NCBI GenBank assembly: GCA_052169395.1
Contig: JBQNCN010000001.1
Coordinates: 1-64,000, forward strand
DNA length: 64,000 nt
DNA from: Fimenecus sp052169395
Lineage (GTDB): Bacteria > Bacillota > Clostridia > Oscillospirales > Acutalibacteraceae
Reading direction: 5' to 3'
A program made the position numbers and the translations under genes. Positions within the stretch are counted from its first letter, which is position 1, and each line of letters starts with the position of its first letter. The notes below the pieces were generated by a model. It did no database searches and was not told where the DNA came from. It saw only the letters and a list, made by a program, of their open reading frames with translations. Below, piece by piece: positions 1-8,743 of this stretch.

Positions 1-64
1 TTTCTCACAACTTAACTTGTCCTTTTTCTGTTTTATTCGGTTTTGAAGGTGTGATTATTTATTT

Positions 65-92
65 AAAAGCTATCCTATGGATAGCTTTTTTA
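65..92 (+). terminator. Rho-independent terminator of a gene left of the window
   Basis: An 11-bp perfect stem (AAAAGCTATCC / GGATAGCTTTT, loop TAT) runs into a T tract on the plus strand. The gene it serves ends at or before the window edge and cannot be identified from the few bases present. Confidence 0.75.
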
Positions 93-304
93 TTTATAAA
101 AATATAGAAATAGCTAATTGTATATAGTGTTTTTATATGTGTAGATTCATTTTAAATTATTTATACATAAAATTAGAAGTTTTTTATCATTATTTACATT
201 ATTTATTACTAATATAAAAAATGCTTATACACATGATTCTAAAATATACTATAACTTAAAATAATTCTTACGGTAAAAGCATTTTAATAGATTATATGAT
301 TAAT
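93..304. other. AT-rich intergenic region, no gene seen
   Basis: About 210 bases lie between two terminators. I find no ORF with a ribosome binding site, no tRNA-like fold and no clear promoter pair. It probably separates two transcription units that both end here. Confidence 0.6.
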
Positions 305-334
305 AAAAAAGCAGTTATTTAAAACTGCTTTTTT
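305..334 (-). terminator. Terminator of the pheST operon
   Basis: A 12-bp stem (AAAAAAGCAGTT / AACTGCTTTTTT) with a six-base loop. It is flanked by A and T tracts, so it can act in both directions. It lies about 55 bases past the stop codon of the minus-strand secreted-protein gene, the last gene of the run starting at the T-box near 6.2 kb. Confidence 0.8.
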
Positions 335-390
335 ACAAGGTTTATTTTTATAGGAAGTAAATTTGAATTTAAATACTAATTATTTTTTTA

Positions 391-1632
391 TTATTTATGT
401 ATTTCAAAATATTTATTTAATGCATACTCATATCTTGAAACAACAGGAGCAATTTTAGGTTTTTCAGTCCATTTCCATTTTTCTTTGCCTTCTGAATCAA
501 GATATTTAATAAAAGGTATATATATAATATCCTCTGTGAGTGTTGATTTTGAAAGATTTAAAAGACAGCAAAATTTTGCATCTGTATTTTCTCCCATTTT
601 ATAAATGGTATTTGTTGTACCTATTTTCCATCCGTCCGGCATTGAATTATTTTGTTCTACTGAAAGTTTCACTTCATCAAAATTTTTGTTTGACTCTTTG
701 GCTGCAACAAAGCCTATACTTATTATTTTATTTTTGTTTATATCCGTTGCAGTATTATTATATTTTTTATCCCATACACAATCCGGAATGGAAACAATTG
801 TTCTGAATTTAAAAGAATCGGAAACTGTTTTATTTTCAGAAGTAAATCGAATTTGATTTTTTGTATGCGAAAGTTCGTCAACAGTAAAATATATTTTTGT
901 ATTTGCACTTAAATTTTTATCGTTTGAAATTATTTCTTCAAAAGTATCTTCATCATAATCATCATAGTAAAGAAAATTAAAGTTTTGAAAGTGTCTTAAA
1001 GTATCAGGCAGCATAATAATAGATTTTTTACCATCACTTACATTTTCATTTACTTTGAATTTAAAGCTTACAGAAGGATGATTTTTAATATCGTTTTGAT
1101 TTAATGCGAATTTATGAAGTTCTTCTTTATTTAAGGTGTTGTTTAAATTAGTATCAATTTCAAAGGAATGATAAGAATTTATGAGGGTTTTATATTCATC
1201 TGTAAGTTCCATGTAAAAATTCTTGTAAAATCCTAAGTCATATTGATTTGAATTTTCAAGCATTCTGTGTTCAGAACATTTAGGATATTCATTTTTTATT
1301 AAGGGTTCATTTGTATATGGATTTATTTTATTAAATGCATCACTCAAGCTGAATTGTTTATATGATAAGACATCATTATTATAGCAAATATAAGTTTTTA
1401 AATTTTTTAAAAAGCGCTCATTTTGTTTTGTTTTTAAATAAAAATTAAGCGTTATTTCTTGATTAGGATAAACAGTATTTATGATTTTTCCGTTTTCATC
1501 TGTTAGAGTTGCGGCGGTAAAAACTTTTGTAAATTCGTTTCCTTCAAAATATATAGGTTTTGAAATACTGAAAATATTTAAAATTGAAAATAAAAAACAG
1601 ATAACAAGCAGTAATGATAAAGTTTTTTTCAT
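391..1632 (-). CDS. Secreted or membrane-anchored protein of unknown function
   Basis: 413 residues. The N-terminus is two lysines followed by a hydrophobic stretch at about residues 5-24, a signal peptide or single anchor. There is no lipobox cysteine at a plausible position. The mature part is polar and rich in Asn, Lys and Tyr, with many alternating beta-type segments, and starts with a TDENGKIINTVYPNQEITL-like strand pattern that recalls cohesin or Ig-like surface modules. That is only a fold impression; I recognise no family and no catalytic motif. AGGAG precedes the ATG. The gene is last in the T-box/pheST run, 17 bases after rnhA, so it may be co-transcribed with it. Function is not assigned. 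Confidence 0.75.
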   Translation of the reverse strand: MKKTLSLLLVICFLFSILNIFSISKPIYFEGNEFTKVFTAATLTDENGKIINTVYPNQEITLNFYLKTKQNERFLKNLKTYICYNNDVLSYKQFSLSDAFNKINPYTNEPLIKNEYPKCSEHRMLENSNQYDLGFYKNFYMELTDEYKTLINSYHSFEIDTNLNNTLNKEELHKFALNQNDIKNHPSVSFKFKVNENVSDGKKSIIMLPDTLRHFQNFNFLYYDDYDEDTFEEIISNDKNLSANTKIYFTVDELSHTKNQIRFTSENKTVSDSFKFRTIVSIPDCVWDKKYNNTATDINKNKIISIGFVAAKESNKNFDEVKLSVEQNNSMPDGWKIGTTNTIYKMGENTDAKFCCLLNLSKSTLTEDIIYIPFIKYLDSEGKEKWKWTEKPKIAPVVSRYEYALNKYFEIHK

Positions 1633-1649
1633 AAATTCTCCTTAAATGT

Positions 1650-2087
1650 TTATATAAATTTTTTACTTTCTTTAACAGCAATGTCATCACATTCTTCGTT
1701 TTCAGGATGACCTGAGTGTCCTTTAACCCAGAATATTGATAGTTTATGAATAGTGCAAAGTTCCAAAAGCTGCTCCCATAAATCAATATTAAGAGCAGTC
1801 TTTCCATCTTTTTTTTTCCAGTTGTTTTTTTTCCAGTTTATTGCCCAACCTTTTGAGAGCCCGTCACATACATATTTTGAATCTGAAAAAAGTTGAACCT
1901 CACAAGGCTCTTTAAGAGCTTTAAGCCCCATAATAACCGCTGTAAGCTCCATTCTGTTATTAGTGGTTTCTTTTTCCCCACCTGATAATATTTTTTTATT
2001 ATCATTATATTTTAGTATTGTTCCCCAACCGCCAGGACCGGGATTTCCGGAGCATGCACCATCTGTAAAAAGTAAAATTTTTTTCAT
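1650..2087 (-). CDS. rnhA: Ribonuclease HI
   Basis: Hydrolyses the RNA strand of RNA-DNA hybrids (primers, R-loops). All four acidic catalytic positions are visible: Asp in FTDGACSGNPGPGGWG, Glu in NNRMELTAV, Asp in FSDSKYV and Asp in the C-terminal ECDDIA. The conserved VKGHSGHPENE loop is also present. I place the start at 2087 (MKKILLFTDG, 145 aa), not at an upstream in-frame ATG at 2111, because this ATG overlaps the TGA of the preceding gene as ATGA and is preceded by AAAGGAT. The protein is close to the usual 150-residue length and lacks the N-terminal hybrid-binding domain of some clostridial RNases H. Confidence 0.95.
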   Translation of the reverse strand: MKKILLFTDGACSGNPGPGGWGTILKYNDNKKILSGGEKETTNNRMELTAVIMGLKALKEPCEVQLFSDSKYVCDGLSKGWAINWKKNNWKKKDGKTALNIDLWEQLLELCTIHKLSIFWVKGHSGHPENEECDDIAVKESKKFI

Positions 2088-2590
2088 ACGATATCCTTTA
2101 TTATTTTCCATTTTGAAATAAGTTTTTCAAGATTCCATATTGCATTTGCAGGACTTGTAGAGGGGAGTGTCTCAAAATATATATGGGAATATTTTTCACT
2201 TTGATATTTCATAAAATATTTTTCAGAGGCTTTTCCGTTGAGATAAATTTTTTGAATTTTTGCCTTGTTGAAAATCAAATCCAAATTATTAGGCAGTACA
2301 TTTTTTATTGAAATATCAGAAGAACCTTTAATTTCACAAGAATATATAACGTCCCAAAGTGCTATATGATTATTCTTTAAAAAGATTTTTTTTTCATCAA
2401 CAGTTTTTGGGACAGGGTAATCATATATAGCTGAAACGACATTCCAAAATCGGTTTTGAGGATGACCGTAAAAGAATTTTACCTCACGTGATTTTACAGA
2501 TGGAAATGAGCCTAAAATTAAAATTTTAGAATCACTTTTTACAAATGGCGGAAAAGGATGAATTATATTTTGATTTTCTTTTTTTACCAT
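2084..2590 (-). CDS. DNA-deoxyinosine (hypoxanthine) glycosylase, UDG family 6
   Basis: 168 residues. The motif ILGSFPSVKSRE followed by FYGHPQNRFW near residues 25-48, and LPSTSPANA near residue 143, are the signature blocks of the UDG-superfamily hypoxanthine-DNA glycosylases. The enzyme would remove deaminated adenine (hypoxanthine) from DNA and start base excision repair. The gene begins three bases after pheT stops, with no strong ribosome binding site of its own, so coupled translation is likely. Its stop overlaps the rnhA start by four bases. Mug-type G:T glycosylases share the fold, but the FYGHPQNRFW block favours family 6. Family assignment is from memory of the motifs. Confidence 0.85.
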   Translation of the reverse strand: MVKKENQNIIHPFPPFVKSDSKILILGSFPSVKSREVKFFYGHPQNRFWNVVSAIYDYPVPKTVDEKKIFLKNNHIALWDVIYSCEIKGSSDISIKNVLPNNLDLIFNKAKIQKIYLNGKASEKYFMKYQSEKYSHIYFETLPSTSPANAIWNLEKLISKWKIIKDIV

Positions 2591-2593
2591 TTA

Positions 2594-4975
2594 TCAGCTT
2601 CGTAAGGTTCCACCAAGTTTTTCAATGGAGGCTATAGCGCTTTTAACGGCATTATCGGCTTCTTCATCCGTAAGAGTTCGATCCATATTTCTGAATTTAA
2701 GACTGAAAGCTACACTCTTTTTCCCTTGCTCAATTTGTGAGCCCTCATAAACATCAAATAGATTTATTTCATGGAGAATATTACCTGTTGCTTTTTTTAT
2801 TTCATGTTTCATAAGTAAAACGGGAATTTTCCGATCAATTACAAAAGCTAAATCTCTTGTTACAGATGGATATTTCGGTAATTTTATATATACTTTTTCA
2901 AGCTTTGCAAGTTCAAGAATTTTTTCAAGTGAAAGAACTGCAATATAGCAAGGAACATCTATGCCGAAATTCTTTCTAATGTTAGGATGTATTTCACCGA
3001 GTTCTGCAAAAGAAAAGTCTTTCGATATAAATTCGGCGGAACGACCTGGATGGAAAAATTTGTTGTTTTGTGTACGCCTTACATCGTCAATTTTTATTCC
3101 GAGCTTTTCACACAGTGCTTCTGCAAGTCCTTTTATTGTATAAAAATCAAAATCTTCACCGTAGATACCCAAAACAATATCCTTTGTTTCATTGGGAAGA
3201 TTATTTTTATCTGTAGGCTTAAATTTCTTTGCAATTTCAAAAAGCTTTACGCTTTCATTGCGCATATTATAGTTTTTTGAGAGTATATCAAGCATTGAGG
3301 GAACTGCAGTTGTACGCATAATGCTGGTATCCTCTCCCAAAGGATTTGAAATTATAACGCTTTCTCTTAAGCTGTCGTTTTCATTTAAAAGGCAGCGGTC
3401 ATACTGCTTAGGACTTATAAAAGTATAGGTGTAAATTTCATTCATTCCAAAGGAAACAAGTGTTTCGGAAATGATTTTTTCTATGCTTTGAATTTTATTG
3501 AGCTTTCCGTCGGCAACACCGGACAGCTTTCTTGTAGGGATTTTGTCATATCCGTAAAATCTTGCGATTTCTTCTGAAATATCCGCTTGATGTTCAATGT
3601 CATTTCTGAAAGATGGTGAAATTATTTCGTTGTTTTCAATCTTAAAGCCGATTTTTTCAAGGATTTCCTTCTGCTTTTCAGCTGAAAGATCAATTCCTAT
3701 GAAGTTATTTACCCATTCAGGTTCAAACGGTAGTTTTACAGGATTTTTATCTGAATAGTCAATATCAATAATTCCGTCTACAATATCTCCGGCATCAAGC
3801 AATTCTATAAGTTCAAGGGCTCTTTTAAGACTTCTTAAACAACCGTTAGCGTCAAGTTCTTTTTCATATCTTGCAGAGGATTCAGTTCTCATTGTTTGAG
3901 ATTTGGCAGTTTTTCTTACCGAAGTGCCGTTAAACATTGCAGATTCAAATACGATTGTTGTTGTATCTTTCATAATTCCAGAAAATTCTCCGCCCATTAC
4001 ACCCGCTATGGCAACTGGAGATTTTTCATCAGCAATTATCAAATTTGAATTTGTAAGAGTTCTTTCCACTTTGTCTAATGTTGTTATTTTTTCACCGTCG
4101 ATAGCTTTTCTCACAATTATTTTATTTCCGTTTAGATATTTGAGGTCAAAGGCATGCATTGGTTGACCGTATTCAAGCATTACATAATTTGTTATATCTA
4201 CAATATTATTGATAGGTCTTACACCTGATGCACGAAGTCTTTCACGCATCCATCTTGGTGACGGTTTAATTCTAATATTTTCAACAATAGCGGCAGTATA
4301 ACGATAACAAAGCTCAGGTTCTTTTATCTCAACTGAAATAAAATCTGATACATTTCCGTGCGTTTTTGTTATTACAGGCTCTTTAACGTTTAATTCTTTG
4401 TTAAAGGTTGCGGAAGCTTCTCTTGCAAGACCGATAACACTCATACAGTCTGCACGGTTTGATGTTATTTCAAATTCAGTAATAATATCATTAAGTCCGA
4501 TGGCATCATGAATATCCATGCCGAGAGTTTTGTTACAATCATCACCAAGCACAAAAATTCCGTCCTCAACTGCATATGGAAAATCATTTGTATTAAGTCC
4601 CAATTCACCTATAGAGCAGAGCATACCGTTTGAAACGATGCCTCTTAATTTGCCTTTTGTAATATGATGACCGCCATGTACATAAGAATTGTGCATAGCC
4701 ACGGGAACAATATCATTTTCTTTTAAGTTTTGAGCTCCTGTTACAATTTGAATAGGTTCTTCTTCACCTACATCAACCGAGCATATCCATAAATGATCAC
4801 TGTCAGGATGTTTTTCAAGACTTAAAATTTTACCGACAACAATATTTTTAATGTCTGCACCCTCATGTTCAAAGCCTTCAACTTTTGATCCGGTAAGTGT
4901 CATTTTATCGGCAAATTCCTGATCTGATACATCTGTTATAACATATTCATTAAGCCATTTTTTAGATAATTTCAT
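2594..4975 (-). CDS. pheT: Phenylalanyl-tRNA synthetase beta subunit
   Basis: 793 residues, the usual bacterial length. Order of domains: N-terminal tRNA-binding EMAP/OB domain (about 40-155, with KHPDSDHLWICSVDVG), B3/B4 editing domain (about 210-380), B5 DNA-binding-like domain (about 400-475), the catalytic-core-like region, and a C-terminal FDX-ACB anticodon-binding domain (from KYPSVTRDLAFVID on). It pairs with PheS as an alpha2-beta2 enzyme that charges tRNA-Phe and edits Tyr-tRNA-Phe. It follows pheS by ten bases with an AGGTG ribosome binding site and belongs to the T-box-controlled unit. Confidence 0.98.
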   Translation of the reverse strand: MKLSKKWLNEYVITDVSDQEFADKMTLTGSKVEGFEHEGADIKNIVVGKILSLEKHPDSDHLWICSVDVGEEEPIQIVTGAQNLKENDIVPVAMHNSYVHGGHHITKGKLRGIVSNGMLCSIGELGLNTNDFPYAVEDGIFVLGDDCNKTLGMDIHDAIGLNDIITEFEITSNRADCMSVIGLAREASATFNKELNVKEPVITKTHGNVSDFISVEIKEPELCYRYTAAIVENIRIKPSPRWMRERLRASGVRPINNIVDITNYVMLEYGQPMHAFDLKYLNGNKIIVRKAIDGEKITTLDKVERTLTNSNLIIADEKSPVAIAGVMGGEFSGIMKDTTTIVFESAMFNGTSVRKTAKSQTMRTESSARYEKELDANGCLRSLKRALELIELLDAGDIVDGIIDIDYSDKNPVKLPFEPEWVNNFIGIDLSAEKQKEILEKIGFKIENNEIISPSFRNDIEHQADISEEIARFYGYDKIPTRKLSGVADGKLNKIQSIEKIISETLVSFGMNEIYTYTFISPKQYDRCLLNENDSLRESVIISNPLGEDTSIMRTTAVPSMLDILSKNYNMRNESVKLFEIAKKFKPTDKNNLPNETKDIVLGIYGEDFDFYTIKGLAEALCEKLGIKIDDVRRTQNNKFFHPGRSAEFISKDFSFAELGEIHPNIRKNFGIDVPCYIAVLSLEKILELAKLEKVYIKLPKYPSVTRDLAFVIDRKIPVLLMKHEIKKATGNILHEINLFDVYEGSQIEQGKKSVAFSLKFRNMDRTLTDEEADNAVKSAIASIEKLGGTLRS

Positions 4976-4985
4976 TTTACACCTC

Positions 4986-6005
4986 TTAAAATTGCTTCAA
5001 AAATCTTATATCATTGTCATATAGCAAGCGTAGGTCATCAATCTCAAATCGGAACATTGCAAGCCTTTCAAGTCCCATTCCAAATGCATAGCCTGAATAA
5101 ATATCAGGTTCGATACCTCCGTTTTTAAGGACTTTAGGGTGAACCATGCCTGCACCTAAAATTTCAACCCATCCTTCATTTTTGCACATTGAACAGCCTT
5201 TTCCTCCACATTTAAAACAGGTAACATCCATTTCACATGACGGCTCTGTAAAGGGGAAGTGGTGAGGGCGGAAGCGAACCTCGGTCTGTTCACCATAAAG
5301 TCTTTTTGCAAATTGCATAAGTGAGCCTTTAAGATCTGCCATTGTAATGCCTTTGTCAACAACAAGACCTTCTATTTGATGAAAGTATGGAGAATGTGTT
5401 GCATCAACTGCATCTGAGCGATAAACAGCACCTGGAGAAATAATCCTTATAGGTGGCGACTGCTTTTCCATAACTCTTATTTGGACAGGACTTGTCTGTG
5501 TTCTTAAAAGAATTTTATCAGTAATATAGAAGGTATCCTGAGTATCTCTTGCAGGATGATCGGGCGGAAGATTTAAAGCTTCAAAGTTATAATAATCAAG
5601 CTCTACCTCAGGTCCGTCTGCAATCTGAAAGCCCATACCGAAAAAAATATCCTTTACCTCATCAAGCACAATACTTAAAGGATGTTTGTGTCCTAAAGAG
5701 ATTTCTTTCCCTGGAAGTGTAATGTCGATAGTTTCTGCAGCAAGTTTTAGTGAAAGTTCTTTTTCCTTAAGCTCTTCGGCTTTTTCTTTCATAAATGTTT
5801 CAATAGCTTGTCTCACTTCATTTGCAAGCTTGCCGATAAGCGGTCTTTCCTCTGCTGACAGACTGCCCATTTGCTTTAAAATATTTGTAAGAGTTCCTTT
5901 TTTTCCAAGTGTTTTAATGCGGAAGGCTTCAATAGCTTCACCGCTTTCAAGGGATTTGATTTCCTCAAGTGCTTTGAGCCTTATTTCTTCAAGCTGTTTT
6001 TTCAT
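4986..6005 (-). CDS. pheS: Phenylalanyl-tRNA synthetase alpha subunit
   Basis: 339 residues. There is an N-terminal coiled-coil arm (about 1-90) followed by the class II catalytic domain. Visible class II motifs include DTFYITDKILLRTQTSPVQ (motif 2 region) and GMGLERLAMFRF (motif 3, ATP binding); FPFTEPSCEMDVTC forms part of the Phe pocket. A CxxC...CxxC cluster (CFKCGGKGCSMC) near residue 270 fits the zinc-type insertion seen in many Bacillota PheS proteins. It is the first gene after the T-box leader; AAGGA lies nine bases before the ATG. Confidence 0.98.
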   Translation of the reverse strand: MKKQLEEIRLKALEEIKSLESGEAIEAFRIKTLGKKGTLTNILKQMGSLSAEERPLIGKLANEVRQAIETFMKEKAEELKEKELSLKLAAETIDITLPGKEISLGHKHPLSIVLDEVKDIFFGMGFQIADGPEVELDYYNFEALNLPPDHPARDTQDTFYITDKILLRTQTSPVQIRVMEKQSPPIRIISPGAVYRSDAVDATHSPYFHQIEGLVVDKGITMADLKGSLMQFAKRLYGEQTEVRFRPHHFPFTEPSCEMDVTCFKCGGKGCSMCKNEGWVEILGAGMVHPKVLKNGGIEPDIYSGYAFGMGLERLAMFRFEIDDLRLLYDNDIRFLKQF

Positions 6006-6023
6006 TTACATCGTCCTTTATAT

Positions 6024-6240
6024 AAAAATCCCGTTTGAAATTCCATTTCAAACGGGTTCGTTTACCAAAGAATTTCTGAGGCTGATACCTCATAGCCCTT
6101 AACGCAGGCAACGCCCTTACTTACATTATCGGTAAAGGTGCTCCGAAGCGAACTTTCAGCAAAACTGCCGTCCGAAAATTCCAGCATTTTTTCGGTCTCT
6201 GTAACGGCTTATGTGTCGCTTACAACTTCATCATTGCATT
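6024..6240 (-). promoter_or_regulatory. T-box leader specific for tRNA-Phe, controlling pheST
   Basis: Read on the minus strand: AGAGA (6196-6200) in the stem I apical part, then a specifier loop with GAAAG followed by TTC (6150-6152, a Phe codon) and CGGAGC. Next come a stem IIA/B-like segment (GTAAGTAAGGGCGTT...GCGTTA), a stem III hairpin (TGAGG/CCTCA), and a terminator with a 12-bp stem (6030-6056) followed by a T tract. A competing fold TTC-TTTGGT-AAACG-AACC-CGTTT-GAA has the antiterminator layout, and its TGGT (6064-6067) can pair with the ACCA end of uncharged tRNA-Phe. The usual T-box 14-mer is strongly diverged. Uncharged tRNA-Phe is expected to switch on the downstream genes. Confidence 0.88.
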
Positions 6241-6252
6241 TATCTTTTTTAG

Positions 6253-6280
6253 ATTATAACAAATTTTAATTTTATTTCAA
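6253..6280 (-). promoter_or_regulatory. Promoter of the T-box/pheST operon
   Basis: Minus-strand TTGAAA (6275-6280) and TATAAT (6253-6258) with a 16-base spacer, directly upstream of the leader RNA. It starts within a few bases of the fhs stop codon. I see no clear terminator between fhs and this promoter, so some read-through from fhs is possible. Confidence 0.75.
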
Positions 6281-6282
6281 GC

Positions 6283-7950
6283 TTAAAAAAGTCCCGTGAT
6301 ATTCCCGTTTTTATCTAAATTAATATTATTTGCAGCAGGAATTTTAGGGAGTCCCGGCATTGTAAGAATATTTCCCGTATAAACCACAATAAAGCCTGCA
6401 CCTGAATTCAGCTTTATATTTTTTACAGTTATGGAAAAATCATCGGGAGCGCCTAAAAGCATGGGATTATCCGAAAGAGAATATTGCGTTTTGGCAATGC
6501 ATATGGGGAGAGTCGATTTTCCTAAAAGCTCAATTTCTTTAATGGCTTTTTCAGCTTCATTTGTATAGCTCACTGATTTTGCACGGTATATTTTGCTTGC
6601 GATTTTTTCTATTTTTTCTTTTATTGAATCTTCAGTATCATAAATAAATTTGAATTTTGGCGAGGAACTTTCAGCTTTTTTTATAACTGCTTTTGCAAGG
6701 TCAATTCCACCGGCACTTCCTTTTGAAAATACCTCACAAATAGAGCAATTCACATTTAAGTGGGAACAGTAATCAAGCACACAGTTTATTTCATTTTCTG
6801 TATCGGTATTAAATTTGTTTATAGCGGCAACAACAGGTATACCGTACTTTTTCATATTTTCAAGATGTATACCCAAATTTGAAAGCCCATTTTTAAGAGC
6901 TGAAATATTTTCTTTGGAAAGCTCTGATTTTGAAACACCTCCGTTGTATTTAAGAGCCCTTATAGTAGCTACAACAACTATTACGGACGGCGTTAAACCG
7001 CCTAAACGGCATTTAATATCCAAAAATTTTTCTGCGCCGAGGTCCGCTCCGAAGCCCGCTTCCGTTACGGTATAATCCGCTGTTTTAAGTGCAAGACTTG
7101 TGGCTCTTATGGAGTTGCAGCCGTGAGCAATATTTGCAAAGGGTCCGCCATGCATAAGTGCGGGATTGTTTTCAAGGGTTTGCACAAGATTGGGTTTAAC
7201 GGCATCCTTTAAAAGAGCTGCAAGTGATCCTGTTATGCCTAGCTCTTTTGCGTAAACCGGCTTATTGTCAAAGGTATATGCAATTAAAATATTTGAGAGT
7301 TTTTCTTTTAGATTATCAAGGCTGTCTGAAAGACACAGGATTGCCATAATTTCAGTAGCGACAGTAATCATAAATCCGTCTTCACGGGGAATACCGTTTA
7401 TTTTACCGCCGAGACCTGCAATAATTTGCCGAAGAGCCCTATCATTCATATCAAGGCAGCGTTTTACTAAAATTCTTCTTTGATCAATATTTAAAGGGTT
7501 TCCCTGATGTATGGAGTTATCTATACAGGCGCAAAGCAGATTGTTGGCTGAGGTTATTGCATGCATATCTCCTGTAAAATGAAGATTTATATCCTCCATT
7601 GGAATAACCTGTGCATATCCTCCTCCTGCAGCACCGCCCTTAACGCCGAATACAGGACCCATAGAGGGTTCTCTTAAAGCTATCATGGTTTTTTTATTAA
7701 GTCTTGAAAGTGCATCACCGAGACCTATGGTTATTGTTGTTTTACCTTCACCTGCAGGTGTTGGATTTATGGCAGTTACAAGAATAAGCTTTCCGTCTTT
7801 GTTGTTTTCAAGTCTTTTGATTGTTTCTTCAGAAATTTTAGCCTTATATTTTCCGTAAAGCTCAAGCTCATCCTCTAAAATCCCGATTTTTTCGGCAATG
7901 AATTTAATGGGCTTTATTTCAGCTGCATTTGCAATTTCCAAATCGGTCAT
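6283..7950 (-). CDS. fhs: Formate-tetrahydrofolate ligase (10-formyl-THF synthetase)
   Basis: Makes 10-formyl-THF from formate, THF and ATP, feeding purine synthesis, fMet-tRNA and, in acetogens, the methyl branch of the Wood-Ljungdahl pathway. 555 residues from the chosen start. Visible are the P-loop NPTPAGEGKTTITIGL, the MGPVFGVKGGAAGGGYAQVIPM block and GFGADLGAEKFLDIKCR, all typical of the family. The start MTDLEIANAAEIKPI at 7950 is preceded by AAGGAG; an upstream in-frame ATG (7977) lies inside the regulator gene and lacks a site. Only one base separates it from the stop of the response regulator, so it is probably co-transcribed with the two-component pair. folD (23.6 kb) uses the same cofactor pool. 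Confidence 0.97.
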   Translation of the reverse strand: MTDLEIANAAEIKPIKFIAEKIGILEDELELYGKYKAKISEETIKRLENNKDGKLILVTAINPTPAGEGKTTITIGLGDALSRLNKKTMIALREPSMGPVFGVKGGAAGGGYAQVIPMEDINLHFTGDMHAITSANNLLCACIDNSIHQGNPLNIDQRRILVKRCLDMNDRALRQIIAGLGGKINGIPREDGFMITVATEIMAILCLSDSLDNLKEKLSNILIAYTFDNKPVYAKELGITGSLAALLKDAVKPNLVQTLENNPALMHGGPFANIAHGCNSIRATSLALKTADYTVTEAGFGADLGAEKFLDIKCRLGGLTPSVIVVVATIRALKYNGGVSKSELSKENISALKNGLSNLGIHLENMKKYGIPVVAAINKFNTDTENEINCVLDYCSHLNVNCSICEVFSKGSAGGIDLAKAVIKKAESSSPKFKFIYDTEDSIKEKIEKIASKIYRAKSVSYTNEAEKAIKEIELLGKSTLPICIAKTQYSLSDNPMLLGAPDDFSITVKNIKLNSGAGFIVVYTGNILTMPGLPKIPAANNINLDKNGNITGLF

Positions 7951-7951
7951 T

Positions 7952-8743
7952 TTAAATCTCCTTAATAAAATTATCAATATATTTTCTTGTGTTTTCCGCC
8001 CATTGATAGTCTTTTAAATATGTATCAATATATGTTGAAGGTGATTGTTTACCGTTTATTAAGTCTGAAAAATCACTTGAAAATTTATTTTTGTCAACAG
8101 ATTTTTGATTTCGATTTTCGTTAAGGATATCGATTGCATTATATTGAATAAGTGTATCTCTTAAGCTTTTGATTACTTTTCTGAAAAGAGCGCTTGAGGT
8201 ATCATCTAAATCTTTGTTAGGCCATAAAATTCTTATTGCATCTTTTGTTGTAATAAAACCGCCTTGTTTATCTATTAAAAGAGCCAGAAGTTCCTTTGCT
8301 TTTGCCGATGGAAAATAAACACACTCATTGTTTATAAATAAATCAAAACTTCCAAAGGTTCTTGCAAAAATTTTTATACTTGGATTTTCATCGGATAAAA
8401 ATTTTTCTATTGTATTTTTTATCATTTCATCTGTAAATGGCTTTAAAAGATATGAAACTGCATTTACACCAAAAGCTTCATAGGCATATTCTTTAAAACC
8501 TGTAACAAAAATAAGTTTTATGTTCGGATTTATTTCATTGAGCTTTTCTGCTAGCTCAAGACCGCTCATAATAGGCATTTCAATGTCTAAAAAAGCAATA
8601 TCTATGGTATTTTTTGAAGCGAATGAAAGAGCTGAGGCAGGATTTTGAAAGGTGTGTATGCTTTTAATTTGTGGAATTTCACTTAAAGTATCATTAAGAT
8701 CTTCAAGAACAAGTTTTTCATCATCTACACATATAATGTTCAT
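7952..8743 (-). CDS. Response regulator with C-terminal winged-helix/SARP-type domain
   Basis: 263 residues. The N-terminal receiver domain (1-120) has the acidic pair Asp7/Asp8, the phospho-acceptor Asp53 in AFLDIEMP and Lys101 in YLLKPF. The remainder (about 125-263) looks like the OmpR/SARP-like winged helix plus a bacterial-transcriptional-activator-type extension (AKAKELLALLIDKQGGFITT...IRILWPNKDLDDTSSALFR). It is not a LytTR domain, which is the commoner partner of LytS-type kinases. ATGA overlap with the kinase gene upstream indicates coupled translation. Targets are unknown; the adjacent fhs is the simplest candidate by position only. Confidence 0.88.
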   Translation of the reverse strand: MNIICVDDEKLVLEDLNDTLSEIPQIKSIHTFQNPASALSFASKNTIDIAFLDIEMPIMSGLELAEKLNEINPNIKLIFVTGFKEYAYEAFGVNAVSYLLKPFTDEMIKNTIEKFLSDENPSIKIFARTFGSFDLFINNECVYFPSAKAKELLALLIDKQGGFITTKDAIRILWPNKDLDDTSSALFRKVIKSLRDTLIQYNAIDILNENRNQKSVDKNKFSSDFSDLINGKQSPSTYIDTYLKDYQWAENTRKYIDNFIKEI

